DNA of 64,000 nucleotides from Nymphaea colorata (Eukaryota; Streptophyta; Magnoliopsida; Nymphaeales; Nymphaeaceae): the NCBI RefSeq assembly GCF_008831285.2, contig NC_045139.1:16846354-16910353 (forward strand), read 5' to 3'. A model generated the notes under the pieces. It was not told the DNA's origin. It saw only the letters and a program-made list of their open reading frames with translations, and did no database searches. A program made the position numbers and the translations under genes. How positions within the stretch are numbered: position 1 is the stretch's first letter; every line of letters begins with the position of its first letter. Of this stretch, positions 47,431 through 59,810 are shown one piece after another.

Positions 47431-50400
47431 AAACACGCCACAATACATCTCTCTAGATTGAGAGAGAGAGAAGAGAGAGGAGATATGATAGTTTGACAAA
47501 CTAGTCTGAAACGAAGGAAGAAGGATCAAACAAGAGATCCTAACCAGCATCTCTATAAAGTGATATAATTTCTTCTGATCTGGGATTGTTAATTCAACTA
47601 GGTTCTTAAAGGATCATGATTCCAATATTCTGCCTAAACTCCATGGACTTGGAAGGTGAATCTCCTGGTTGTGAGCCATGGAGTTACTGCTATTGATTGG
47701 TATGTGGCTAAAGGATTCAAAAGTTCCCTTTTTTTCTGGCCCAACCAGTTTTACCTAAATGGTAGCTGTCCTATTGAATCTAAAGCTGGTTTTGCTTCAA
47801 CAGATATGCATTGTTGTTTGGCTCTTCCTTGCAAGTTTATGGTTAAAATAAAAGGACCAATTTCGCTAGTAAAACGTTGCTTTCATATTGGCCAGTATGG
47901 GTGAGGTCTATTCCCATCCCATCTTCTGGTCTGCTCCTAAAGTATCCAAGGTACAAAACTGAAGATGCTTCAGCATCTTTCTATTTTCTATATAAGAAAT
48001 TTGAAATGATCAAAACCTGGAAACTTTCATGGGATTCAAAAGCGCGAAAACCTGCCAATCTTCATTGAACTAGATAGCCAAGTGGGCTCGGTCATCGAAC
48101 GCCACCGGCCAACATCCCCGAAATCGGCCATGCCAGGCTGTGGTTTAACTTTGGTTGAATGAGTTTATACAACTCATGTCTTTCTTCCTTAATGTCGTCG
48201 CTCCTCTCTTTTTTCTCCCATCTCTTGCAGAGACAAGGTTAAGTGAGTGTATAACCATGCTCGAAATGGGCTCATTTACAAAAGTAAGCAGTTGTTCAAT
48301 AATGAAAATAGACCAAGTTTAGACAAAATTCAAACTCCGAATCTATCACTGGGACATGCTATTGATAATCTTCATGAGCTCAAATGAAACCTTTGATGAG
48401 CTAAAAACAATTGAAGAAATGAACATCCCCTCTTGTTTCCAAACCCTAGAAGGATACGTTTCTTGCGGCCAATCTGACCTTGCCATTTTTCACTAGATTG
48501 GATCCAAATCAAGCAGAAAAGACAACTGCTAAGGGCAGCATCTTGATCTTCTTCCTTTTTGCCACGACCTTTTATACTGAAGAGTTGCCATGACTGCCAA
48601 CAAGAGTTTTGTCCGTGCATCTAAAGGGCTAGAATTAAAACATTTGAGTTCGCGTAGGTCAAGAGTTCAATACCCAAAACCGTTCTTTGACATATGCGGG
48701 ACGGCCCCTAATTGCGATTTCACCACGGGTTTCAGATGAGCAGGAGGAAATTCAACTACCTAGGTCAGAGTCGAAGACTCGAAGCTCCTCTCCCTTTGCC
48801 CCTACTCTAAAGGTCCAGGGTGTGTAGGTGTCCGGGTCACAACCCACACTGAACATCAACTAGCGCATTGCTTGGCTTCCCCTTATTCGTACAATTCGGG
48901 GCGTGCGGTGCTCACGCCACTCGCACCACCGAACGGCGGCATTTCACCATGGGTTAAGTGTACAAAAATGTATGATTTTCCACTGTATATTTTGAGTGCA
49001 CATGTTTTTGGCTATTCTCACAAGTGGCATCCAATGCATAGAAGCTCATGCACCTTCCTTTTTTTTTTTTTTTTTCCTTTGTAGCCATAGAGCTGTAAAG
49101 TTGATCAATTTGGGTTATTGGGTATCTATCAAAAGTTTTCAATAGATTTCCCCCAAAGCCCTGTTTCACTCAAGCCTGCTATAAAAAAACCAAGAAACTT
49201 TCTTCTTTTTTTTTTTGTTGGGGGCCCCAAGGCCTTTAGATTCCATTCTGATGAAGTCATGAAAACCACTGTTTTGGTGCCCCCACCTTTCTCTCTCTTA
49301 GGGTTTTTATTGCCCAACAGTTGAGGCCCTTGTCCCATGCTGCAAGCCAGTGGAAATATTTAATGGTTTTTGTGCTTCTGCAAGGGGCTCTGGGTCCCAT
49401 TTGTTTCTCAATGTGTGGTGTGCTACATCCCACATACCTTTTTCTCTTTCTAAGGGGATTGACCTCTTTATCTAGTGGAAATCATGAAGGAATGATAAAA
49501 AGGAAGCCCTTGTTGATGGTGCACCCACATGGGCTTGGCTGTCAAGCTAAATGACTTGCACACCCTTGATCTGCTTGGCTGCAACTCAAGACTGCCTTTG
49601 CCTTTTAAATTTAGGGCATTTAAGACTTTGAATTAACCCTAACAAATGCATTTGGTTCTTTTTCCGGCTGCCGGAGCGACCAGTTTTGAGCCAAATTCCG
49701 GCCTAAACTCTCTCGGAGCACTGGTAAAAAACCTCTTGGGTGTTCTTTGGGGGTACACACTTAAAGATTTTAGCTAATGACAAGCTTGGGTATGAAGTCG
49801 TGACCGCCGCTTCCTGTTCGGCCACATTGACATTCCGGGGTCTACCGAAAGCTTTTGATTATCCGATGACCTGCCCGGCCACATTTAAATCACATTTCTC
49901 ATGGTAGAAAATCTGAAAATTGTAAGATTTCACCATTGAATATACACTAGTTGGTCAAAGTATAAATACTCTTGAATCGAATCGATTTGCCACCAATTCA
50001 TGCTGATTCTTTAACCTACTCACACTTAAGGTTAAAGGAATATGCCTGAGGCTTTCACCATTACTACAAACAATTACTACAAACAGACTTCAGCTCAAAC
50101 TCTCATGTAAAAGGAAAAAAACACGTTCTAGGGTTGAGTCATAAATACACAACTTGAACACATAAAGGACTCAATAATTCTACGTGTATTTCTCAAAAGA
50201 GAAAAAAAGGGGTCGGATATATACGAAGATGCCTGCTGATGTTAAGGTAGACATCGGACCGTATACCCGAAGCGCGGGCCAAGGCTGCACGTCGCGGACT
50301 GGGCAAGACAGCAGTCAACCTCAGGTCGGCCCAAGCGGCCAGGCATCCAAAGAGCTGGACCCAGGCCACAAGTTGTGAACCAAGCTTGATGTGTGTCAGG

Positions 50401-52120
50401 TTCATTCCAGCCTCATTAACATATCATGGGGCCCTTAAGCAGGCCCAACCTTGACCAGACTTGACAAGAGCTTATAGCTCGAAACCAGCTCAGGCTCAAT
50501 AATGACTAGGTAGGTCCGGCCCTGGGCTGTACACTGCAGAAGAGTCGTGGTCGAGCTCAATATGGGCCCGGCCGGTAATAATACACCTAGCTGGATGCGC
50601 CGGGGCACAGATGAAGCTTCTGTTGAAGCGTCTCTTCATCCTGGAGACGCCGCTGGTAAGGTTGCTGAGGAGACACAAACGCCGTTCCGCTTGGCCTGAC
50701 TCGGCCGGTTCTCCAGCCGGCCGGGCTTCGGCTGGTCTGGTATGCTGGTATGCATCCATCAGTCAAATTTAGTTGTATAACATTACATCTGCTTGTCCCG
50801 TGTCCAGCCCCCAGGGGACATTTTCTGGCGCTGTTTTGCAATTTGATACGCCTTAATTGCCTCCTTGATTAATTTTTGGGAGACCTGGTAGATTTCCAGC
50901 GCGTGCATACGGTACTGCTCATACCTCGCCAAGCCTTCCATGTCTCCTCACCGCAAGCACAGAGCTATACAACAAAGCGTTTGTAAATTTGAATATCTTG
51001 CTCGAAAGTTGAATATGGGAATGGTTTTTTTTTAACATTTCAACGTCAAAAAATATACATATTCAAAGAGTATTTGGAATCACTAACAAGACTAAGATAC
51101 CCATAGTTTTGTGGCGAACCGAGTCGTCGCACCGACTTGCGTCTCGGCCGCGGGGCGGCTCGGGTTCGCGACGCTCCAGTGAAGTTGCATGTTGAGACTG
51201 TGAGAAGTTACAGTGCTTGAATAGAGAAGTTTGAGTATCTTTTAATTCTTAAAAGGTGCAGGAGATACAGGTCTCACCGAAAAAAGACTGTGGGGGCTCA
51301 GACAAGAGAATGCTCAGTTCATATATTAGAATCCTTCTACTTAACACTAGCAGTGCTTGCTGTATCAGGCAGGAGACAACACTCAGATGCTGGGGACCAA
51401 ATACTTGGCCTTTAGTAATAATAATAATAATATGACATAACTTATCTAGGTTTCAATCTTACTCCAAATCTAGTTACAAGAAAAAGACAGAGAGATAAAT
51501 GGCTCTAGGTTTAAATCTCGTTTGATCCGGATCTGAATCTGAATCCGAACACTAAAAAATAATTTGAATTCATGCCCAACTTCAACTTGGCAGTGCCCAC
51601 ATCCAATGTGAATCCTGATCCTCTTCACATTCTCACTTTTTTTTTTTTTTATTTGTGAATTCTTTATTGGAAGTGTCACAGTCATGAATGTGGCAATGAG
51701 CAGGCGCTTCCTTCTTGCTGAGGGTGACTAATTTATATGTTTAGTTGGGGGCTTTAGGTGGGCTTAATGGGGCAACATTCTGAGGGAAGGAGATGATTGA
51801 AGAGGTGTGGGGCCCATGGTGGGACCCACCCTCTCCTGATGTGATGTAATTGAGGCTTTCCTTTCTTCTGCACATGATGTTCCCTTTCCCCACCTTGCTC
51901 TAAATCAGAGCCACACTGACCCCACCCTTATTATTTTACTCTACTTTTCTTTGGATTTGGTGGAGGAGGAGGCCCCTCCCCTCTCCTGTGAGCCTGCTCT
52001 GGTCAGGCTCTGCTGAAGGCACAACCCTCCCTGTGGGGGGTTGGGAGGACACAACAATGGTTGTCAGCCCCCCCCCCCTCCCCCTTCATTCAATGAAGCC
52101 CTTTTGTTCCCTTTTTTTTT
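47431..52120. other. Intergenic DNA with GC-rich patches, no gene supported
   Basis: Plus-strand frames at 47656-47904, 49118-49324 and 49321-49554, and antisense frames at 50193-50841, have no recognisable domain. A GC-rich patch at about 50250-50760 is rich in GGCCCAAGC, CCGGCC and GCCCAACC phrases, resembling old repeat sequence. A second short GC patch is near 51110-51175. T- and A-homopolymers occur near 49057 and 51635. Confidence 0.4.
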
Positions 52121-52130
52121 TTTTTCATTT

Positions 52131-52211
52131 TGACTCGGCTCGGCTCGACTCGACTCGACTCAACTCGTCGGTTTAGTTTAGCTTAGCTTGGCTTATTTTG
52201 GCTTGGCTTGA
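52131..52211. repeat. 5 bp-period array that changes sequence along its length
   Basis: The array runs from GGCTC repeats to GACTC repeats, then CAACTC, and after a break TTTAG, CTTAG, CTTGG and GGCTT units. The period of five is kept while the base changes step by step. Confidence 0.8.
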
Positions 52212-52475
52212 GAGCATATGAATGCATGATGTAGCAGTGTACTTTTAAATGATTTGATTATCTTTTATCAATCCATTAAGGTTGTCGTCTAAGGCATGAA
52301 CGCAAGGGATGAGTGGATTAGGGTAGGTCGTGGTCGCTTTGACCCAGTTGATAGCTTTTGTAATTCTAGGTTGAACAAAGCATAGGCAAGCCCGTCGGGC
52401 TGGTGAAAGTAAATGTTTATCTCATCGTTTCGATCTCTAAGAGCGTTGTGTCTCTCAACCGATGAGATAAGAGGC

Positions 52476-52654
52476 AGGGGCGAAGCAAGCAATTTTTTCG
52501 AATTAAAGTTTCTAAATTTTGACATGGGCTGAAATGTTATTTTTTTTAATTTTTATATAGGACAAGTAAAATTTTAAAAAATTTACATGTAAATTTTTTT
52601 AAAAAAATTGAGGTGGGGCCACGGCCCATGCAGGCCCTCCTCCGCTCCGCCACT
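52476..52654 (-). mobile_element. Small inverted-repeat element, GGCGGAGC family, copy C
   Basis: On the minus strand it reads AGTGGCGGAGCGGAGGAGGG, then GGCCCCACCTCAATTTTTTT, TTTACATGTAAA, TTACTTGTCCTATA and AACTTTAATTCG, and ends TTGCTTGCTTCGCCCCT. Its two ends (AGTGGCGGAGC and GCTTCGCCCCT) are clear imperfect inverted repeats. GATAAGAG on the left and GATAGGAG on the right could be an 8 bp target duplication with one change. This is the best-preserved copy in the window. Confidence 0.65.
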
Positions 52655-53670
52655 GATAGGAGCATTGCAATGGCTGACGTTAATGGACCCCTTGAAGCGT
52701 AGCGCTTTGTTGGTGTTATATTTATACAGTAATTAGTAGTTCTTAAACACGATAAATCCGAAAGATCCACACCACAAAAGAGACTCACTCAGACATAATG
52801 GGATTAAGAAAAAAGGCATGTAAAATAACATAAAATGCCTTATAATGTCTCCATTTTCCCCTCTCTCTATATAAGTGATAATGTGCAAATAATTTTTATA
52901 TAAATATTATATATATATATATTGTTTTAATGCTTTTTTTATAAATGCAGCCCATATGCCTACTGTGTTTTGAATATTATGACTACGACGGTGAAAACTC
53001 AACCAATCTTTGTCTCTTTTATTTTCTTAACAACTTTTTTTAATCCGTTATTAAATAAAACCTCGAACAATTTTTTTTAATCTTTCTTGCAACATTTCAT
53101 CTCTTATTAAATGTTTAACGGCGTCGATTCATAGGCGCAAAAAATTGTGTGCGCTGAGCGTTTCTTTTGCCGATGCACGTGAAAAATTCCGCTACAGTTC
53201 CGGAACACAACAACTTTGACCAGGCACCAATCAGCTTATGTCCGCAACATTTTCGCGTATTTTATTGCCAATTTATAACTATTCACAGACAAATTAATAC
53301 TGAGAATCAACAGTGTTGCCTTTTCCACATAATTCTCGATCAAAGCATATTCACAGACATTAATACTGAGAACCAACACTATTGCCTTTTTCGACATAAC
53401 TCTTGATCAAAGAACAATCAAAGCGAAGGCCAAGAAAAAATTAACATCGCCGATTTTTCAATTTTTTAAATTTTCCTTTACCATTGAAAACAACAAACGT
53501 GAGGGAAAAAGAAAAAAAAACGGGTGAAAATGTTCACATTTATAAGTTACATTAAATACCTATTAGTAATGATATACAAGTTAAAATACAGCGGGAGCGT
53601 TACCATTAAGCATCGAAAACAAACTTAACACCCTGGGAAAAGAGAGAAGAAAAAAAGAGAGCTTCGGCTA
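52655..53670. other. AT-rich intergenic DNA
   Basis: No gene. A TA microsatellite lies near 52906-52922. An imperfect 68 bp tandem duplication, with units at 53281 and 53349 starting ATTCACAGAC, includes ATTAATACTGAGAA(T/C)CAAC and gives a chance 79-codon frame. Confidence 0.55.
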
Positions 53671-53678
53671 TTACTTAA

Positions 53679-53995
53679 GGGCCCGTTTGATGGCAGGATA
53701 TTTCCTGTAGCATCGGAAATAAAATTCAAATATTTTAATAATTTTTCTTGCTCATTAAACTTGAGATGAAAAAAGTAGCTGTTGGGTCGGTTTTCAGAAA
53801 TTTCTTTTTAGAAATTTTTTTCCACCCCAAAAGGTGGGAAAAATTTTCCAAGGTAAAAAAAAGTAATTGTTTGGCTCTCAAAGCATTTCTTAATCTAATG
53901 GTTCTCTTTTTTCATATTTCATTCTTATCAAACTGAGAAATTTATTTTCTAGAACATAAACCCAAGTCTAAGGACTGTTTTAAATCATCAAACAT
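53679..53995 (+). mobile_element. Small element, GTTTGATGG family, copy 2
   Basis: It starts GGGCCCGTTTGATGGCAGG and ATATTTCCTG, followed by the same core as copy 1 at 27885-28276 (GGAAATAAAATTCAAAT, AAACTTGAGATGAAAA, TTTTTTTCCACCCC, TTATCAAACTGAGAAATTTA, AAACCCAAGTC). It ends near ATCATCAAACATTTT, a partial inverted match to the start. Confidence 0.6.
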
Positions 53996-54431
53996 TTTAG
54001 ATGAAGACCTTCAAAAAGAACATATGATGTCAATGTCAGCTATAAAAGAAGAAAAGATAAATGAGAGTACAATCAAAGTTCAAGTTGCGAACTGCAAGAT
54101 TGCCACAAGAATCCCAACACATTTATGTGAACCATTTGTTTTTGGAAAACCATGTGAACCAGCCATAAAGAACCCTTTCTTGAATTCAATCCCTTCACAG
54201 TGTTCATGAAAGAGCTTCCTTGAAAGTAAAAAGATTGTGGGGCCTGTGAGATATACAAGCCCTCCCTTTTCACATGATCAATTTAAACTGTAAGGCTCAC
54301 TTCAGTTCCTTGGAATGCCTCTTATTGCAAGTACAAATAGAAATTAATGCAGATCATATATAAAAGATGAATAGTAGCTGCTAGTGGAATAAGCATTCAA
54401 AATACTATTTGAAGGAGAGAGATTCATTCTA

Positions 54432-54777
54432 AAGGCTGTTTGGGTGACATCATAAAACTGAGTTTTTGGAGGCAAAACGGTGTTTTAACTCTAAAATCCA
54501 ATTTTAGACATGTTTGTTTGACGGCGAAACTGGGATAATCGGGAACTCAGTTTTGACAAAACTCAATTTTTTTGTAAAAAGCACGAAAAACCTACTCACT
54601 GGATTTTTCGAAAACTCAGTTTTGACAAAAAATAGTTCTTTTATAAAGAGCATGAAAAACTTACTCCCCCATGTTTTTCTATTGTCTCCAAAATTCACAA
54701 ACTAATTTCTAAAAAACTTAAGAAAAAAACTTGGCTCTTACAAGACACTGTTTTCCAGGGTGTCATCCAAATGCTAT
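54432..54777. mobile_element. MITE-like element with GTTTGGGTGACA termini
   Basis: The left end GGCTGTTTGGGTGACATC and the right end GGTGTCATCCAAATGCTATC form inverted repeats about 340 bp apart. Inside is an imperfect tandem repeat of about 69 bp (AACTCAGTTTTGACAAAA at about 54544 and 54613, each followed by AAAAAC(C/T)TACTC). It has no coding capacity. The right side is followed by another CACCCAAACGCTATCTT phrase (54800-54815), suggesting a nested or partly duplicated end. Confidence 0.6.
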
Positions 54778-54952
54778 CTTACGGTATTTTACACTACCAC
54801 CCAAACGCTATCTTTGTTTTAATTCTGGATTTGGAAAAAAAAAGTCGTCACAACTAATTGTTTAAAAAATAAATATAACATGAAATTTTATATAATAATT
54901 TATTTTCTTGAATTAAATAAACTAATGTATTTTACTTTTCCTGGGGTCCCCA

Positions 54953-55085
54953 AGGGGGTTGGCATAGCGGCTTCAGCCGAGGCTTGATAGGCAGTTAGTT
55001 TCCATTTCGAATGTCATTATCATCAATCTCATGCTGCAAAAAAATGATTACTGATGCACAAGTTGAAGCATAACAAAAGCGGCAC
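54953..55085 (+). mobile_element. SINE-like element, second family, copy 1
   Basis: GGTTGGCATAGCGGCTTCAG resembles an A box, and CCATTTCGAATGTC a weak B box about 45 bp later. The body AAGTTGAAGCATAAC matches the copy at 58685-58815 (AAGCTGAAGCATAACC). A tRNA-derived origin is likely but the 3' tail was not fixed. Confidence 0.4.
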
Positions 55086-55149
55086 CTCGACAAACCCGTA
55101 GTAGGGTTTTAATATCCAGTATGGTATGGTTGTCATCCCGGCTTTAGGA

Positions 55150-55515
55150 CTGTAGAGGAATGAGTCGACTGCAGTCGAGCTCAAGCGTGAGATGGAACTA
55201 AAACTAAGCTTTATAGTCAACTCAAGCTCGACTCAACAGAAAGGGTTGGAGCTCAAGCTCGTCTCATTTAAGCTTGTGAATAAAACCAAACTGGAACTTG
55301 TGAGTGCAACCTTCTATTTGAGACCCATAATACTTTGTCTCGCCTCGAGCTTAATAACAGGCAAACTGGTGGGTCATCTCTACGAGTCAAGTTGGCTCAA
55401 CTCATTCAACACTTCTACCCACACATGAGCTTACTTGAGTTTAGTCAAGTCAAGTTGTATAACTCGAATTTGAGCTCGACTTATTTAACAAAAAAAGTCA
55501 AGCACTAGCTGCACT
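55150..55515. repeat. Degenerate CTCGA-type array, first large copy
   Basis: Irregular repeats of CAAGCTCGACTCAA, AGTCAAGTTG and GAGCTCAAGCTCG occur over more than 300 bp, with no coding capacity. The vocabulary is shared with 59300-59810 and 52131-52211. Confidence 0.7.
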
Positions 55516-56622
55516 AGGTCAAGTTGGTATGACGAAGAAGTTGGCTCATGGCTGGTCTCTTTGGACAACTAGTCAAAGCCACTCGAAGAAATAAAGTCAT
55601 AAATTAATTGATGCACGCCTTATTATTATAACTTAAAAATTAAATGTTTCCACCCTCTTTGTAAGAATAACTATGCCGACAACCACAATAAATAAAAAAA
55701 AAAATTGTACTTGAAGTAAAAAAAACAGCTAACCATGATGAGCCTTTGCCGCAGCCTGTGAAGCGGAATAATTATTTTTCCAAATAATGAATATGTTAGG
55801 AATGCGCTAGATGCACTTGGCATTACGTAAATGTCCCTACCACCAGAGTTTCAATGCAACTTTTCGGCAATATTTCAGAGATACTGTTGAGTCGGCCTAT
55901 CTTTAGTCAATATTATGAAAATGCATAAAACAAAAAAAGGCTACACTATGTTACCATATGGCTACCTATTCCTTCAACTTACACATCAAAATTTTATGCA
56001 AAAATTGAACATGTTTATTGTTTTATCAAAAACGTAACGTCACAAAAGCAAAAAGAATCTGGATCGACATAGTATAGCTGGTTGAGTTAGCAGGTTGATA
56101 AAACTTCAGGCATCAATTTGATTCATGTGAGTGTTATTCATTTATGCTGCAACATAATGTTTTTGCTGACAAGTGTACCGCTCTTTTCCAGTTTCTTAAG
56201 ACAGTCATAAGCATCAAAACAAAAAGAAGGATTCATGATATTCTAGTCGACAAATATGCGGCTCTCCACCTAAATCTTAAAACAACCATAAGCCTCAAAA
56301 CAAAGAGAAGTGTTCCTTAAATCACAAAAAAAAAAAGACAATACAAAGTCTACTTTATCGTTGGGCGATAATCCCTTATTACATTGGCCCAAAATATGCG
56401 CAAACGTTTTAATAATTTTATACCGGCCGTCATTCATTTTTGTTGTTTATTGTTTAAACAATTGTTTTTTAATAATAATTTTATAAAAAACTAAAAAATT
56501 TTAGTCAGGACGCCTGATACGGGCTGACACAGCATTTATCATGTCCAAACTAGCCGATAAATTAAAGGGCCAAGCTGCGGCCCACCGATAGAGGGATGAA
56601 GATTGACTACCGACACGGTATT

Positions 56623-56625
<3 letters not shown>

Positions 56626-56689
<64 letters not shown>
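56626..56689. repeat. (TA)n microsatellite, about 62 bp
   Basis: This is the longest simple repeat in the window, uninterrupted. It can form cruciforms and is likely polymorphic in length. Confidence 0.98.
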
Positions 56690-56692
<3 letters not shown>

Positions 56693-56994
56693 GATTTCTC
56701 CTTTTAGATGTAGAAATTCTACAACTTCTTACAACATCTCACACGATATAAATGCATTAGGTGTGTGTTTACTTATAGTCACATGATGTAAGATATTGGG
56801 TGGACATCAGTGGATAAATGTTTGAATGACCACTTAATTTTACCTTCTTTATATATATTGAATTTCTCCGTCCACCTTCAGACGTATAAATCTTTTGAAC
56901 TCTCATAGATTCATAGTGCACCACCTGATGCAATCGTTACATTAAACAACCAAGATTGAAGAGAAGTCTGAATAGCCAAAGGATTTCGCACATG

Positions 56995-56995
56995 C

Positions 56996-57049
<54 letters not shown>
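56995..57049. repeat. Compound (TA)n(GA)n microsatellite
   Basis: A TA run passes directly into about sixteen GA units. Confidence 0.95.
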
Positions 57050-57050
<1 letters not shown>

Positions 57051-57574
57051 ATGTAAGTATGTAACAAAAAAAAATTAATGTTGTTCTTTTTGTGGGTGGT
57101 TAAAAGACTAGGGATTGAAAACGTTCAAACATTTAAAATGACAACCAATCAAATATTGCAAATAAGTGTACTTGAATTATACATGATCCAAATTTGATAC
57201 TAAAATCTGGCTACAAGCATTAGAATCTAGTAAAGACATAATTAAGCAAAATTTTAGGGTTTTGTAATCGTGAGAATTTTATGCAATTAATATATCAAAT
57301 TAAATGTACCAAACTCGTCAAACATTATTGCAAAGTTTCATTGGCCAAATACCATCGAAAAACGGTGATATCTCGTCATAAAAAATCGATTATATATCTT
57401 ACAAGCATGTTATAACTTAAAATCATATACAAATAATAAAGGAGATGAGAAACCTACATTTTTCAAACTTAAGCAGTTCAAAAACGCCATGAAGAAGAAA
57501 AGCTGGCTGAAAAAAAGTCGATGGGAGGAAGATGAAAGAGAAAATAAAAGAGGGAAGAAGAAGAAATGAGAAGA

Positions 57575-58075
57575 AGGGTTTGGCAGGGGCAAAATAAGTT
57601 GGGGAAGCCTTTACCGACACTACAATACCTCGGCAAAGGCTTACTTAAAAAACATTGGGGATGTTAATGCGGTAAAAATTACCAACATCCAAGACGGTTG
57701 GAGTCAACACACATTGATTAAAGTAGAGTTTATCAACCTGATGCTTGCCTCCCTAATGTTTCTATAAAGATAAGTTTCAACGACTTGAGAAAAGTCGCGT
57801 GTCGGTAAAAAATCAATATCGATACATATACTTTTTATCAATGCCCTCAACTGAACTTCAGTGTAACCTTCAACGATGAAAAGTTCCATCAATACATGAA
57901 CCGTAGCACATCGGTAATACTGACTGCTTTTTTTTCACTTTTACCAACGCCCAGTGTTGGACATCGATAAATGTTCAACTTCAACGAATAGCGCTATGTG
58001 TAGGTGAAGGCTGCTTTTTGTCGATGTACCGACATTTTATTTTCCATGCGTCGCTGAAACAATTTTCTTTTATAG
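57575..58075. repeat. TACCGAC/TCGGTAAA-rich region, possibly transposon subterminal repeats
   Basis: Short motifs in both orientations recur: TTACCGACA, CGGTAAAAATTACC, GTCGGTAAAAAA, ATCGGTAAT and GTACCGACA. CACTACAATACC near 57619 resembles a CACTA terminus. No matching distant end with a 3 bp duplication was found, so assignment to CACTA is only a suggestion. Confidence 0.35.
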
Positions 58076-58684
58076 GTTAGTTTTAAACCGTTTAATGTCA
58101 ATTAGGGCGAAACTCTAATTTACTTAAGTAAAAGGTGGTTGATTAAAAGTACATGGTGATTATTAAAACGGAACATCCCGATAGAACGATTTTGTTCACC
58201 ATTTAGTTCACTTGGATTTTTAAAAAAATCAGAATAACATTATTTCTTTGAAAAATATGGTAGTTGGAAATCATTTATCATCCAACGTCCTTTAAGGTGA
58301 CTCACGTTAGTTTCGCTTATTGCATAAACCAAAGCATATCATGGACAGGGTCAAGGAGGGGTGGTGGAGTCAATTTTTTTTTTATCATGGACGCTGTTAC
58401 AAAAATTTTCATCTTTGAAAAGGCATAACATATATAGATAAATAAATAAATAATTGTAAGAAATCTATGTAAAAAAATATATAAAAAAATGTGCATCTAT
58501 GCTAAGTGTAGGGATCTAAATGGTTCGAATTGGATCCATTGTTTACCATGCATGTATATATGATTCAATTGAAATCATTTCTCTCTATTTGAGAGCTACA
58601 ACCCTCACCACCGTGCCCGCCTCCTTGGATCTAAACCCTTATTGATTACCAATATTAGTGCCTTGGACGTACACCAATATCGGT

Positions 58685-58815
58685 AATGCAATAGTTCGGT
58701 AACTACTTCTCGACAGGTTTGGTTATAGGCAATCAGTTTTTATTTTGAATCATCGATATGTCAACTTGCATTATGAAAGATGGACGCTAATATGTAAGCT
58801 GAAGCATAACCAAGA
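58685..58815 (+). mobile_element. SINE-like element, second family, copy 2
   Basis: The sequence GGTTATAGGCAATCAGTTTT, then TTTTGAATCATC and AAGCTGAAGCATAACC, aligns with 54975-55075 over about 100 bp with many substitutions. It is followed closely by another repeat (GGCGGAGC family, copy D). Confidence 0.4.
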
Positions 58816-58847
58816 TGTCTTACTCTTGATACCAAAAGCAATCTAAG

Positions 58848-58990
58848 CAACGGCAGAGGCACAAGCCGGTCAAGGCCTTTCCCCCAAAATTTCAAAAATT
58901 TGTAAGTAAATTTCAAATATTTTAATTTAACATTAAAAAAAATTGAAAAATTATATTTCTGCCACGACAATGAAAAATTAATAGTTGTAC
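58848..58990 (+). mobile_element. GGCGGAGC-family element, copy D (diverged)
   Basis: Starts ACGGCAGAGGCACAAGC, then AAGGCCTTTCCCCC, AATTTC and TTTGTAAGTAAATTTC, and ends near GCCACGACAATGAAAAATT. The order of motifs follows copies A-C, but the sequence is more decayed. Confidence 0.4.
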
Positions 58991-59299
58991 CATTGGGCCT
59001 AAACTCTAAGGAAATGAAAAGAAGGGTGGGGGTTTCGACCTTTTTGTTGAACGGTATAATGAAATACTTCTCATACTCACTCAACACTGTATTTGTCAGC
59101 TCATACAAAAAATATGCTGATACGAAGTTGAAGCCATGTTTACCCACGTGCTCCCACACTAAACCCAGGTCAGTGAATCAAGTATCCCTCGATCAAAAAA
59201 TTTTGGATATTCTCCTAAGTGTTTGTCATTACAAAAAAGAATAACCTTTTTACCATGAAGATGAGAAAATGAGGAAAATATCCCTCTTAGTTAGGGGTG

Positions 59300-59810
59300 A
59301 ACATGAGCCAGGTCGTGATCGAGTTCAATAAGCTCCAACTCGGCTCAACTAATGAAACCTCGAGCTTGACCCAGCTCGAGCTCGATAATAGCTTGACGGA
59401 AGCAACTCGAACTCACTCGACAATTACGCGTTGAGCTCGACTCGAATAAGGCTCGACAAACTCGTTTAAATAGAATTGATATTCATCATTACTTGTTGAG
59501 CTCGATTAAGACTAGACAAACTCGTTTGAATAAAACTGATATTCATCGTTACGTGTTGAGGTTGAGCTCGACTCGTTCAACGCTCGACAAACTCAAAAAC
59601 TTGTTTGAATATATCGACTTGATTAAGGTTTGATGAACTCGATTAAGGCTCGAGCTCGACTCGACAGTTATGTGTTGAGCTCGAACTCAACTCAATTATG
59701 TGAACGAGTCGACTTATGAACTCGAGCTTGACTCGTTAAGCAAATGACTCGAGTCGAATTCATTCATGAGCCGAGCTTTAATGAGTCGAGGCCGAGTAGC
59801 TATAGTTCTT
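59300..59810. repeat. Degenerate CTCGA-type array, about 500 bp
   Basis: A dense, irregular mixture of GAGCTCGA, GACTCGA, GGCTCGACAAACTCG and CTCGTTTGAATA(A/G)AACTG. Some sub-units are 60-70 bp direct repeats (ACTCGTTT(A/G)AATA at about 59460 and 59520, followed by TGATATTCATC). No open frame of note. Confidence 0.8.

Larger units (their letters stand above)
55516..57590. other. AT-rich intergenic DNA with long TA tract
   Basis: No gene is supported. A possible old SINE fragment (TATAGCTGGTTGAGTTAGCA, then TTTGATTCATG) lies near 56072-56130. Otherwise there are only microsatellites and AT-rich sequence. Confidence 0.45.

Noticed and set aside
50193..50841. Frames in the GC-rich patch (possible gene remnant)
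   Set aside because: High GC makes all phases open; no domain is seen, and the repeated GGCCCAAGC and CCGGCC phrases suggest old repeats.
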